A program made the position numbers and the translations under genes. This document shows positions 10,201 through 23,114 of a DNA stretch of 64,000 nucleotides, piece by piece (the first letter of the stretch is position 1; the number at the start of each line of letters is the position of its first letter). Source of the DNA: Diplolepis rosae (lineage: Eukaryota; Arthropoda; Insecta; Hymenoptera; Diplolepididae); assembly GCA_030998225.1 (NCBI GenBank), contig JAPYXD010000718.1, positions 1,426,001 through 1,490,000 of the forward strand. Reading direction: 5' to 3'. Under the pieces are notes generated by a model that was not told where the DNA came from, ran no database searches, and saw only the letters and a list, made by a program, of their open reading frames with translations.

Positions 10201-13174
10201 TCGTCTAACTCGCGTATTACGAGGCCACTTATGTATTTATATCAGTCATGAGGTCCATTGAACTTGCGCATTACCTGATCACCTTACTTTAAGTCAGAGT
10301 CCGGAAATATCGCGTATTAGTTGGCCACTTCATAACAATTCTTATACTCCTAAGAATTCGCGCATTACTTGGCCACTCTTTTCAAGACAGACTTCGCTTA
10401 ACTCGCGTATTACTTGGCCACTTATAAAAATTCTTATACTCCTAAGAACTCGCGCATTACTTGGCCACTTTACTTTAAGTCAGAGTCCGGAAATCTCGCG
10501 CATTACTTGGCCACTTTACTGTAAGTCAGAGTCCGGAAATCTCACGTATTACTTGGCCACTTGATAAAAATTCTAATACTCCTAAGAATTCGCGCATTAC
10601 TTGGCCACTCTTTTCAGGACAGACTTCGTTTAACTCGCGTATTACGAGACCACTTATGTATTTATATCAGTCCTGTGGCCCATTGAACCTGACCTTACTT
10701 AAGGTCAGAGTCCGGAAATCTCGCGTATTACTTGGCCACTTTATAACAATTCTTATACTCCTAACAATTCGCGCATTACTTGGACACTCTTTTCAAGACA
10801 GACTTCGTTTAACTCGCGTATTACTTGGCCACTTATAAAAATTCTTATACTCCTAAGAACTCGCGCATTACTCGGCCACTTTACTTTAAGTTAGAGTAAG
10901 AAAATCTCGCGTATTAGTTGGCCACTTTAAAACAATTCTTATACTCCTAACAATTCCCGCATAACTTGGCCACTCGTTTCAAGACAGACTTCGTTTAACT
11001 CGCGTATTACTTGGCCACTTATAAAAATTCTTATACTCCTAAGAACTCGCGCATTACTTGGCCACTTTACTTTAAGTCAGAGTCCGGAAATCTCGCGTAT
11101 TACTTGGCCACCTTACTTAAAGTCAGAGTTCGGAAATCTCGCGTATTACTTGGCCACTTGATAAAAATTCTAATACTCCTAACAATTCGCGCATTACTTG
11201 GCCACTCTTTTCAGGACAGACTTCGTTTAACTCGCGTATTACGAGACCACTTATGTATTTATATCAGTCCTGTGGCCCATTGAACCTGACCTTACTTAAG
11301 GTCAGAGTCCGGAAATCTCGCGTATTACTTGGCCACTTTAGAAAAATTCTTATACTCCTAAGAATTCGCGCATTACTTGGCCACCTTATTTAAAGTCAGA
11401 GTCCGGAAATCTCGAGTATTACTTGGCCACTTTAGAAAAATTCTTATACTCCTATGAATTCGCGTATTACTTGGCCACTCTTTTCAAGACAGCCTTTGTT
11501 TATCCCGCGTATTACTTGGCCATCTTACTTAAAGTCAGAGTTCGGAAATCTCGCGTATTAGTTGGCCACTTTATAACAATTCTTATACTCCTAACAATTC
11601 GCGCATTACTTGGACACTCTTTTCAAGACAGACTTCGTTTATCTCGCGTATTACTTGGCCACCTTACTTAAAGTCAGAGTTCGGAAATCTCGCGTATTAG
11701 TTGGCCACTTTATAACAATTCTTATACTCCTAAGAATTCGCGCATTACTTGGCCACTCTTTTCAGGACAGGCTTCGTCTAACTCGCGTATTACGAGGCCA
11801 CTTATGTATTTATATCAGTCCTGTGGCCCATTGAACCTGACCTTACTTAAGGTCAGAGTCCGGAAATCTCGCGTATTAGTTGGCCACTTTATAACAATCC
11901 TTATAGTCCTAAGAACTCGCGCATTACTTGGCCACTTTACTTTAAGTCAGAGTCCGGAAATCTCGCGTATTACTTGGCCACTTTAGAAAAATTCTTATAC
12001 TCCTAAGAACTCGAGCATTACTTTGCCACTTTACTTTAAGTCAGAGTCCGGAAATCTCGAGTATTAGTTGGCCACTTTATAACAATTCTTATACTCCTAT
12101 GAATTCGCGTATTACTTGGCCACTCTTTTCAGGACAGGCATCGTCTAACTCGCGTATTACGAGGCCACTTATGTATTTATATCATTCATGAGGTCTATTG
12201 AACTCGCGCATTACTCGATCACCTTACTTAAAGTCAGAGTCCGGAAATCTCGCGTATTACTTTGCCACTTTAGAAAAATTCTTATACTCCTATGAATTCG
12301 CGTATTACTTGGCCGCTCTTTTCAAGACAGACTTTGTTTAACTCGCGTATTACGAGGCCACTCATGTATTTATATCAGTCCTGTGGTCCATTGAACTCGC
12401 GCGTTACTTGGCCACTCTTTTCAATACAGACTTCGTTTATCTCGCGTATTACTTGGCCACTTATAAAAATTCTTATGCTCCTAAGAACTAGCGCATTACC
12501 TGGCCACTTTACTTTAAGTCAGAGTCCGGAAATCTCGTGTATTAGTTGGCCACTTTATAACAATTCTTATACTCCATTGAACTCGCGCATTACTCGATCA
12601 ACTTACTTAAGGTCAGAGTCCGGAAATCTCGCGTATTACTTGGCCACTTTAGAAAAATTCTTATACTCCTATGAATTCGCGTATTACTTGGCCACTCTTT
12701 TCAAGACAGACTTCGTTTAACTCGCGTATTACTTGGCCACTTATAAAAATTTTTATACTCCTAAGAACTCGCGCATTACTTGGACACTTTACTTTAAGTC
12801 AGAGTCCGGAAATCTCGCGAATTAGTTGGCCACTTTATAACAATTCTTATACTCCATTGAACTCGCGCATTACTCGATCAACTTACTTAAGGTCAGAGTC
12901 CGGAAATCTCGCGTATTACTTGGCCACTTTAGAAAAATTCTTATACTCCTATGAATTCGCGTATTACTTGGACACTCTTTTCAAGACAGACTTCGTTTAT
13001 CTCGCGTATTACTTGGCCACCTTACTTATAGTCAGAGTTCGGAAATCTCGCGTATTAGTTGGCCACTTTATAACAATTCTAATACTCCAAAGAATTCGCG
13101 CATTACTTGGCCACTCTTTTCAGGACAGACTTCGTTTAACTCGCGTATTACGAGACCACTTATGTATTTATATC
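10201..13174 (+). repeat. Block P1, repeated at 23.1-26.1 kb
   Basis: About 2.97 kb that recurs at +12,914 bp; E elements at 10689, 11286 and 11837 pair with 23603, 24200 and 24751. It holds a 597 bp cassette, a 551 bp cassette and a D-C'-B3-A rich tail with the A variant CGATCAACTTACTTAAGG. The end of P1 (12.1-13.17 kb) also recurs at +14,384 bp (26.5-27.55 kb). Confidence 0.87.
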
Positions 13175-14640
13175 AGTCCTGTGGACCATTGAACCTGACC
13201 TTACTTAAGGTCAGAGTCCGGAAATCTCGCTTATTACTTGGCCACTTTAGACAAATTCTTATACTCCTATGAATTCGCGTACAATTATGTATTTATATCA
13301 GTCCTGTGGTCCATTGAACTCGCGCATTACTTGTCCACTCTTTTCAAGACAGACTTCGTTTATCTCGCATATTACTTGGCCACCTTACTTAAAGCCAGAG
13401 TTCGGAAATCTCGCGTATTAGTTGGCCACTTTATAACAATTCTTATACTCCTAAGAATTCGCGCATTACTTGGCCACTTTACTTTAAGTCAGAGTAAGAA
13501 AATGTCGCGTATTAGTTGGCCACTTTAAAACAATTCTTATACTCCTAACAATTCGCGCATAACTTGGCCACTCATTTCAAGACAGACTTCGTTTATCTCG
13601 CGTATTACTTGGCCACCTTACTTAAAGTCAGAGTTCGGAATTCTCGCGTATTAGTTGGCCACTTTATAACAATTCTTATACTCCTAAGAATTCGCGCATT
13701 ACTTGGCCACTCTTTTCAGGACAGGCTTCGTTTAACTCGCGTATTACGAGACCACTTATGTATTTATGTCAGTCCTGTGGCCCATTGAACCTGACCTTAC
13801 TTAAGGTCAGAGTCCGGAAATCTCGCGTATTAGTTGGCCACTTTATAACAATCCTTATACTCCTAAGAACTCGCGCATTACTTGGCCACTTTACTTTAAG
13901 TCAGAGTCCGGAAATCTCGCGTATTACTTGGCCACTTTAGAAAAATTCTTATACTCCTAAGAACTCGAGCATTACTTTGCCACTTTACTTTAAGTCAGAG
14001 TCCGGAAATCTCGAGTATTACTTGGCCACTTTAGAAAAATTCTTATACTCCTATGAATTCGCGTATTACTTGGCCACTCTTTTCAGGACAGGCATCGTCT
14101 AACTCGCGTATTACGAGGCCACTTATGTATTTATATCATTCATGAGGTCTATTGAACTCGCGCATTACTCGATCACCTTATTTAAAGTCAGAGTCCGGAA
14201 ATCTCGAGTAGTAGTTGGCCACTTTAGAAAAAGTCTTATACTCCTATGAATTCGCGTATTACTTGGCCGCTCTTTTCAAGACAGACTTTGTTTAACTCGC
14301 GTATTACTTGGCCACTTTAGAAAAATTCTTATACTCCTATGAATTCGCGTATTACTTGGCCGCTCTTTTCAAGACAGACTTTGTTTAACTCGCGTATTAC
14401 GAGGCCACTTATGTATTTATATCAGTCCTGTGGTCCATTGAACTCGCGCATTACTTGGCCACTCTTTTCAAGACAGACTTCGTTTATCTCGCGTATTACT
14501 TGGCCACTTATAAAAATTCTTATACTCCTAAGAACTCGCGCATTACTAGTCCACTTTACTTTAAGTCAGAGTCTGGAAATCTCGCGCATTACTTGGCCAC
14601 TTTACTTTAAGTCAGAGTCCGGAAATCTCACGTATTACTT
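13175..14640 (+). repeat. Block Q1, repeated at exactly +4,000 bp
   Basis: From about 13230 to 14580 this matches 17230-18580 at an offset of 4,000 bp, including the deleted D monomer at 13281. Upstream of that point the offset is 4,179 bp, because the other copy lacks 179 bp (13046-13224) that include an E element. Monomers are D-, C- and A'-rich. The B1-A pair at 13.47-13.53 kb carries AAAATGTCGCG. Confidence 0.86.
13276..13333 (+). repeat. Truncated D monomer (GCGTACAATTATG junction)
   Basis: A D monomer has lost about 9 bp of its core: GCGTATTACGAGGCC is replaced by GCGTACAATTATGTATTT. The same junction recurs at 17281, 28656 and 34001, so these four sites descend from one event. Related damaged D cores at 19058 (GGCCAATTAGCTATTT) and 35776 (GGACAATTCTGTTTTT) lie at matching places in paired blocks. 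Confidence 0.85.
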
Positions 14641-16430
14641 GGCCACTTGATAAAAATTCTAATACTCCTAAGAATTCGCGCATTACTTGGCCACTCTTTT
14701 CAGGACAGACTTCGTTTAACTCGCGTATTACGAGACCACTTATGTATTTATATCAGTCCTGTGGCCCATTGAACCTGACCTTACTTAAGGTCAGAGTCCG
14801 GAAATCTCGCGTATTACTTGGCCACTTTATAACAATTCTTATACTCCTAACAATTCGCGCATTACTTGGACACTCTTTTCAAGACAGACTTCGTTTAACT
14901 CGCGTATTACTTGGCCACTTATAAAAATTCTTATACTCCTAAGAACTCGCGCATTACTTGGCCACTTTACTTTAAGTTAGAGTAAGAAAATCTCGCGTAT
15001 TAGTTGGCCACTTTAAAACAATTCTTATACTCCTAACAATTCCCGCATAACTTGGCCACTCTTTTCAAGACAGACTTCGCTTAACTCGCGTATTACTTGG
15101 CCACTTGATAAAAATTCTAATACTCCTAAGAATTCGCGCATTACTTGGCCACTTTACTTTAAGTCAGAGTCTGGAAATCTCGCGCATTACTTGGCCACTT
15201 TACTTTAAGTCAGAGTCCGGAAATCTCACGTATTACTTGGCCACTTGATAAAAATTCTTATACTCCTAAGAATTCGCGCATTACTTGGCCACTCTTTTCA
15301 GGACAGACTTCGTTTAACTCGTTTATTACGAGACCACTTATGTATTTATATCAGTCCTGTGGCGCATTGAACCTGACCTTACTTAAGGTCAGAGTCCGGA
15401 AATCTCGCGTATTACTTGGCCACTTTAGAAAAATTCTTGTACTCCTAAGAATTCGCGCATTACTTGGCCACCTTATGTAAAGTCAGAGTCCGGAAATCTC
15501 GAGTATTACTTGGCCACTTTAGAAAAATTCTTATACTCCTATGAATTCGCGCATAACTTGGCCACTCTTTTCAAGACAGACTTTGTTTATCCCGCGTATT
15601 ACTTGGCCATCTTACTTAAAGTCAGAGTTCGGAAATCTCGCGTATTAGTTGGCCACTTTATAACAATTCTTATACTCCTAACAATTCGCGCATTACTTGG
15701 ACACTCTTTTCAAGACAGACTTCGTTTAACTCGCGTATTACTTGGCCACTTATAAAAATTCTTATACTCCTAAGAACTCGCGCATTACTATGCCACTTTA
15801 CTTTAAGAAAGAGTACGTAAATATCGCGTATTAGTTGGCCACTTTAAAACAATTCTTATACTCCTAACAATTCGCGCATAACTTGGCCACTCTTTTCAAG
15901 ACAGACTTCGTTTATCTCGCGTATTACTTGGCCACCTTACTTAAAGTCAGAGTTCGGAAATCTCGTGTATTAGTTGGCCACTTTATAACAATTCTTATAC
16001 TCCTAAGAATTCGCGCATTACTTGGCCACTCTTTTCAGGACAGGCTTCGTTTAACTCGCGTATTACGAGACCACTTATGTATTTATGTCAGTCCTGTGGC
16101 CCATTGAACCTGACCTTACTTAAGGTCAGAGTCCGGAAATCTCGCGTATTAGTTGGCCACTTTATAACAATCCTTATAGTCCTAAGAACTCGCGCATTAC
16201 TTGGCCACTTTACTTTAAGTCAGAGTCCGGAAATCTCGCGTATTACTTGGCCACTTTAGAAAAATTCTTATACTCCTAAGAACTCGAGCATTACTTTGCC
16301 ACTTTACTTTAAGTCAGAGTCCGGAAATCTCGAGTATTACTTGGCCACTTTAGAAAAATTCTTATACTCCTATGAATTCGCGTATTACTTGGCCACTCTT
16401 TTCAGGACAGGCTTCGTCTAACTCGCGTAT
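14641..16430 (+). repeat. Cassette pair 598 + 737 bp, copy of 6.2-7.9 kb
   Basis: E elements at 14775, 15373 and 16110 match 6314, 6911 and 7648 at +8,461/8,462 bp. The order is 13 monomers then 16 monomers, as in the earlier copy. A B4-type monomer near 15.1 kb stands where B3 is expected. The A monomer at 15.78-15.83 kb is unusually diverged (AAGAAAGAGTACGTAAATATC). Confidence 0.87.
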
Positions 16431-19290
16431 TACGAGGCCACTTATGTATTTATATCATTCATGAGGTCCATTGAACTCGCGCATTACTCGATCACCTTAC
16501 TTAAAGTTAGAGTCCGGAAATCTCGCGTATTACTTGGCCACTTTAGAAAAATTCTTATACTCCTTTGAATTCGCGTATTACTTGGCCACTCTTTTCAAGA
16601 CAGACTTTGTTTAACTCGCGTATTACGAGGCCACTTATGTATTTATATCAGTCCTGTTGTCCATTGAACTCGCGCATTACTTGGCCACTCTTTTCAAGAC
16701 AGACTTCGTTTATCTCGCGTATTACTTGGCCACTTATAAAAATTCTTATACTCCTAAGAACTAGCGCATTACCTGGCCACTTTACTTTAAGTCAGAGTCC
16801 GGAAATCTCGCGTATCACTTGGCCACTTTAGAAAAATTCTTATACTCCTATGAATTCGCGTATTACTTGGACACTCGTTTCAAGACAGACTTCGTTTATC
16901 TCGCGTATTACTTGGCCACTTATAAAAATTAATATACTCCTAAGAACTAGCGAATTACGTGGACACTTTACTTTAAGTCAGAGTCCGGAAATATCGCGTA
17001 TTAGGTGGCCACATTATAACAATTCTTATACTCCATTGAACTCGCGCATTACTCGATCAACTTACTTAAGGTCAGAGTCCGGAAATCTCGCGTATTACTT
17101 GGCCACTTTAGAAAAATTCTTATACTCCTATGAATTCGCGTATTACTTGGCCACTCTTTTCAAGACAGACATCGTTTATCGCGCGTATTACTTAGCCACC
17201 TTACTTATAGTCAGTGTTCGGAAATCTCGCGTATTACTTGGCCACTATAGACAAATTCTTATACTCCTATGAATTCGCGTACAATTATGTATTTATATCA
17301 GTCCTGTGGTCCATTGAACTCGCGCATTACTTGGCCACTCTTTTCAAGACAGACTTCGTTTATCTCGCGTATTACTTGGCCACCTTACTTAAAGTCAGAG
17401 TTCGGAAATCTCGCGTATTAGTTGGCCACTTTATAACAATTCTTATACTCCTAAGAATTCGCGCATTACTTGGCCACTTTACTTTAAGTTAGAGTAAGAA
17501 AATGTCGCGTATTAGTTGGCCACTTTAAAACAATTCTTATACTCCTAACAATTCGCGCATAACTTGGCCACTCATTTCAAGACAGACTTCGTTTATCTCG
17601 CGTATTACTTGGCCACCTTACTTAAAGTCAGAGTTCGGAATTCTCGCGTATTAGTTGGCCACTTTATAACAATTCTTATACTCCTAAGAATTCGCGCATT
17701 ACTTGGCCACTCTTTTCAGGACAGGCTTCGTTTAACTCGCGTATTACGAGACCACTTATGTATTTATGTCAGTCCTGTGGCCCATTGAACCTGACCTTAC
17801 TTAAGGTCAGAGTCCGGAAATCTCGCGTATTAGTTGGCCACTTTATAACAATCCTTATACTCCTAGGAACTCGCGCATTACTTGGCCACTTTACTTTAAG
17901 TCAGAGTCCGGAAATCTCGCGTATTACTTGGCCACTTTAGAAAAATTCTTATACTCCTAAGAACTCGAGCATTACTTTGCCACTTTACTTTAAGTCAGAG
18001 TCCGGAAATCTCGAGTATTACTTGGCCACTTTAGAAAAATTCTTATACTCCTATGAATTCGCGTATTACTTGGCCACTCTTTTCAGGACAGGCTTCGTCT
18101 AACTCGCGTATTACGAGGCCACTTATGTATTTATATCATTCATGAGGTCCATTGAACTCGCGCATTACTCGATCACCTTACTTAAAGTCAGAGTCCGGAA
18201 ATCTCGCGTATTACTTGGCCACTTTAGAAAAATTCTTATACTCCTATGAATTCGCGTATTACTTGGCCACTCTTTTCAAGACAGACTTTGTTTAACTCGC
18301 GTATTACTTGGCCACTTTAGAAAAATTCTTATACTCCTATGAATTCGCGTATTACTTGGCCACTCTTTTCAAGACAGACTTTGTTTAACTCGCGTATTAC
18401 GAGGCCACTTATGTATTTATATCAGTCCTGTGGTCCATTGAACTCGCGCATTACTTGGCCACTCTTTTCAAGACAGACTTCGTTTATCTCGCGTATTACT
18501 TGGCCACTTATAAAAATTCTTATACTCCTAAGAACTCGCGCATTACTTGGCCACTTTACTTTAAGTCAGAGTCCGGAAATCTCGCGTATTAGTTGGCCAC
18601 TTTATAACAATTTTTATACTCCATTGAACTCGCGCATTACTCGATCAACTTACTTAAGGTCAGAGTCCGGAAATCTCGCGTATTACTTGGCCACTTTAGA
18701 AAAATTCTTATACTCCTATGAATTCGCGTATTACTTGGCCACTCTTTTCAAGACAGACTTCGTTTAACTCGCGTATTACTTGGCCACTTATAAAAATTCT
18801 TATACTCCTAAGAACTCGCGCATTACTTGGCCACCATATTAAATGTCAGAGTCCGGAAAGCGCGCGAATTAGTTGGCCACTTTATAACAATTCTTATACT
18901 CCATTGAACTCGCGCATTACTCGATCAACTTACTTAAGGTCAGAGTCCGGAAATCTCGCGTATTACTTGGCCACTTTAGAAAAATTCTTATACTCCTATG
19001 AATTCGCGGATTAATTGGACACTCTTTTCAAGACAGACTTCGTTTATCTCGCGTATTACGTGGCCAATTAGCTATTTATAACAGTCCTGTCGTCCATTGA
19101 ACTCGCGCATTACTTGGCCACTCTTTTCAAGACAGACTTCGTTTATCTCGCGTATTACTTGGCCACCTTACTTAAAGTCAGAGTTCGGAAATCTCGCGTA
19201 TTATTTGGCCACTTTATAACAATTCTTATACTCCTAAGAATTCGCGCATTACTTGGCCACTCTTTTCAGGACAGGCTTCGTTTAACTCGC
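15373..19290 (+). repeat. Block R1, largest duplicated segment (~3.9 kb)
   Basis: Recurs at 32000-36011. The offset is 16,627 bp at first, 16,720 bp after a 94 bp difference near 16.8/33.5 kb, and 16,721 bp after a one-base insertion near 34.66 kb. It overlaps the preceding cassette pair and the second copy of block Q. It ends where C is followed by D here but by B3 in the partner. Local damage at 18828-18862 and 19050-19090 is not all shared. Confidence 0.87.
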
Positions 19291-21060
19291 GTATTACGAG
19301 ACCACTTATGTATTTATATCAGTCCTGTGGCCCATTGAACCTGACCCTACTTAAGGTCAGAGTCCGGAAATCTCGCGTATTACTTGGCCACTTCAGAAAA
19401 ATTCTTATACTCGTATTAACTAGAGCATTACTTTGCCACTTTACTTTAAGTCAGAGTCCGGAAATCTCGCGTATTAGTTGGCCACTTTATAACAATTCTT
19501 ATACTCCTAAGAATTCGCGCATCACTTGGCCACTCTTTTCAGGACAGGCTTCGTCTAACTCGCGTATTACGAGGCCACTTAAGTATTTTTATCAGTCATG
19601 AGGTCCATTGAACTCGCGCATAACTTGATCACCTTACTTAAAGTCAGAGTCCGGAAATCTCACGTATTACTTTGCCACTTTAGAAAAATTCTTATACTCC
19701 TATGAATTCGCGTAGTACTTGGCCACCTTACTTTACGTCAGAGTCCGAAAATCTCGCGTATTATTTGGCCACTTTATAACAATTCTTATACTCCTAACAA
19801 TTCGCGCATAACTTGGCCACTCTTTTCAAGACAGACTTCGCTTAACTCGCGTATTTCTTGGCCACTTTACTTTAAGTCAGAGTCCGGAAATCTCGCGCAT
19901 TACTTGGCCACTTTAGAAAATTTCTTATACTCCTAAGAACTCGCGCATTACTTGGCCACTTTACTTTAAGTCAGAGTCCGGAAATCTCGCGTATTAGTTG
20001 ACCACTTTATAACAATTTTTATACTCCTTAGAATTCGCGCATTACTTGGCCACTCTTTTCAGGACAGGCTTCGTCTAACTCGCGTATTACGAGGCCACTT
20101 ATGTATTTATATCATTCATGAGGTCCATTGAACTCGCGCATTACTCGATCACCTTACTTAAAGTCAGAGTCCGGAAATCTCGCGTATTAGTTGGCCACTT
20201 TATAACAATTCTTATACTCCTAAGAATTCGCGCATTACTTGGCCACTCTTTTCAGGACAGGCTTCGTCTAACTCGCGTATTACGAGACCACTTATGTATT
20301 TATATCAGTCCTGTGGCCCATTGAACCTGACCTTACTTAAGGTCAGAGTCCGGAAATCTCGCGTATTACTTGGCCACTTTAGAAAAATTCTTGTACTCCT
20401 AAGAATTCGCGCATTACTTGGCCACCTTATTTAAAGTCAGAGTCCGGAGATCTCGCGTATTACTTGGCCACTTCTAAAAATTCTTATACTCCTAAGAACT
20501 CGCGTATTACTTGGCCACCTTACTTAAAGTCAGAGTTCGAAAATCTCGCGTATTAGTTGGACACTTTATAACAATTCTTATCCTCCTACGAATTCGCGCA
20601 TGACTGGGCCACTCTTTTCAGGACAGGCTTCGTCTACCTCGCGTAGTACCTGGCCACTTATAAAAATTCTTATACTCCTAAGAACTCGCGCATTACTTGG
20701 CCACTTTACTTTCAGTCAGAGTCCGGAAATCTCGCGTATTACTTGGCCACTTTAGAAAAATTCTTATACTCCTATGAATTCGCGTATTACTTGGCCACCT
20801 TACTTTGAGTCAGAGTCCGAAAATCTCGCGTCTTAGTTGGCCACTTTATAACAATTCTTATACTACTAAAAATTCGCGCATTACTTGGCCACTCTTTTCA
20901 GGACAGACATCGTCTAACTCGCGTATTACGAGGCCACTTATGTATTTATATAAGTCATGAGGTCCATTGAACTTGCGCAGTGCTTGATCACCTTACTTTA
21001 AGTCAGAGTCCGAAAATCTCGCGTATTAGTTGGCCACTTTATAACAATTCTTATACTCCC
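19153..21060 (+). repeat. Block S1, repeated at 42.0-43.9 kb
   Basis: About 1.9 kb matching at +22,799 bp; E elements at 19341 and 20327 pair with 42140 and 43126. Rare markers are shared: a TAGTACTTGGCC core followed by TTTACGTCAG, and AAGTATTTTTATCAG in a D monomer. Part of it (19.5-20.6 kb) also recurs at 38.8-39.9 kb (+19,334/19,337 bp) and a related piece at 51.6-52.5 kb. Confidence 0.86.
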
Positions 21061-23114
21061 TAACAATTCGCGCATTACTTGGCCACTCTTTTCAAGACAG
21101 ACTTCGCTTAACTCGCGTATTACTTGGCCCCTTATAAAAATTCTTACACTCCTAAGAACTCGCGCATTACTTGGCCACTTTACTTTAAGTCAGAGTCCGG
21201 AAATCTCGCGTATTACTTGGCCACTTTAGAAAAATTCTTATACTCCTAAGAACTCGCGCATTACTTGGCCACTCTTTTCAAGACAGACTTCGTTTAACTC
21301 GCGTATTACTTTGCCACTTATAAAAATTCTTATACTCCTAAGAACTCGCGCATTACTTGGCCACTTTACTTTAAGTGAGAGTCCGGAAATATCGCGTATT
21401 AGTTGGACACTTATAAAAATTCTTATACTCCTAGGAATTCGCGAATTAGTTGGCCACCTTACTTTAAGTCAGAGTCCGGAAATCTCGCGTATTAGTTGGC
21501 CACTTATAAAAATTCTTATACTCCTAAGAACTCGCGCATTACTTGGCCACTTTACTTTAAGTCAGAGTCCGGAAATCTCGCGTATTAGTTGGCCACTTTA
21601 TAAAAATTCTTATACTCCTAAGAACTCGCGCATTACTTGGCCACCTTATTTTAAGTCAGAGCCCGGAAATCTCGCGTATTACTTGGCCACTTCTAAAAAT
21701 TCTTATACTCCTAAGAACTCGCGTATTACTTGGCCACCTTACTTAAAGTCAGAGTTCGGAAATCTCGCGTATTAGTTGGCCACTTTATAACAATTCTTAT
21801 ACTCCTAAGAATTCGCGCATTACTTGGCCACTCTTTTCAGGACAGGCTTCGTCTAACTCGCGTATTACTATGCCACTTATAAAAATTCTTACACTCCTAA
21901 GAACTCGCGCATTACTTGGCCACTTTACTTTAAGTCAGAGTCCGGAAATCTCGCGTATTAGTTGGCCACTTTATAACAATTCTTATACTCCTAAGAACTC
22001 GCGCATTACTTGGTCACTTTACTTCAAGTCAGAGTCCGGAAATCTCACGTATTACTTGGCCACTTTAGAAAAATTCTGATACTCCTATGAATTCGCGTAT
22101 TACATGGCCACCTTACTTAAAGTCAGAGTCCGAAAATCTCGCGTATTAGTTGGCCACTTTATAACAATTCTTATACTCCTAAGAATTCGCGCATTACTTG
22201 GCCACTCTTTTCAGGACAGGCTTCGTCTAACTCGCGTATTACGAGGCCACTTATGTATTTATATCAGTCATGAGGTCCATTGAACTTGCGCATTACTTGA
22301 TCACCTTACTTTAAGTCAGAGTCCGAAAATCTCGCGTATTAGTTGGCCACTTTATAACAATTCTTATACTCCTAACAATTCGCGCATTACTTGGCCACTC
22401 TTTTCAAGACAGACTTCGTTTAACTCGCGTATTACTTGGCCACTTATAAAAATTCTTATACTCCTAAGAACTCGCGCATTACTTGGCCACTTTACTTTAA
22501 GTGAGAGTCCGGAAATCTCGCGTATTAGTTGGCCACTTATAAAAATTCGTATACTCCTAAGAACTCGCGCATTACTTGGCCACTTTACTTTAAGTCAGAG
22601 TCCGAAATCTCGCGTATTAGTTGGCCACTTTATAAAAATTCTTATACTCCTAAGAACTCGCGCATTACTTGGCCACTTTACTTTAGGTCAGAGTCCGGAC
22701 ATCTCGCGTATTACTTGGCCACCTTATTTAAGTCAGAGTCCGGAAATCTCGCGTATTACTTGGCCACTTCAGAAAAACTCTTATACTCCTAAGAACTCGC
22801 GCATTACTTGGCCACTTTACTTTAAGTCAGAGTCCGGAAATCTCGCGTATTACTTGGCCATTTTATAACAATTCTTATACTCCTAAGAACTCGCGCATTA
22901 CTTGGCCACTTTACTTTAAGTCAGAGTCCGGAGATCTCGCGTATTACTTGGCCACTTTAGAAAAATTCTGATACTCCTATGAATTCGCGTATTACTTGGC
23001 CACCTTACTTTAAGTCAGAGTCCGGAAATCTCGCGTATTAGTTGGCCACTTTATAACAATTCTTATACTCCTAAGAATTCGTGCATTACTTGGCCACTCT
23101 TTTCAGGACAGGCT
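21061..23114 (+). repeat. A-B dimer-rich region
   Basis: Mostly alternating A with B1, B2 or B3, giving ~93-94 bp periodicity, with single C-D-A-B tetramers near 22.2 and 23.1 kb. The 154-codon stop-free stretch at 21311-21775 arises because B3-A pairs total 93 bp. Small single-base losses occur (GAGTCCGAAATC at 22602; a short A near 22730). No E element is present here. Confidence 0.85.

Noticed and set aside
12671..13192. A 173-codon open frame (and similar ones at 21311-21775, 27055-27576, 33540-33992, 54729-55181) that could be read as repeat proteins
   Set aside because: All are translations of the satellite. B, C and D lengths and the B3-A pair are multiples of three, so stops are avoided by arithmetic. 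The same DNA gives different peptides in other frames, many starts are non-ATG, and no frame is held across the array.
13230..18580. The exact 4,000 bp offset as proof of misassembly
   Set aside because: The two copies differ by private variants, and the offset changes to 4,179 bp upstream through a 179 bp indel, which fits ordinary array turnover.
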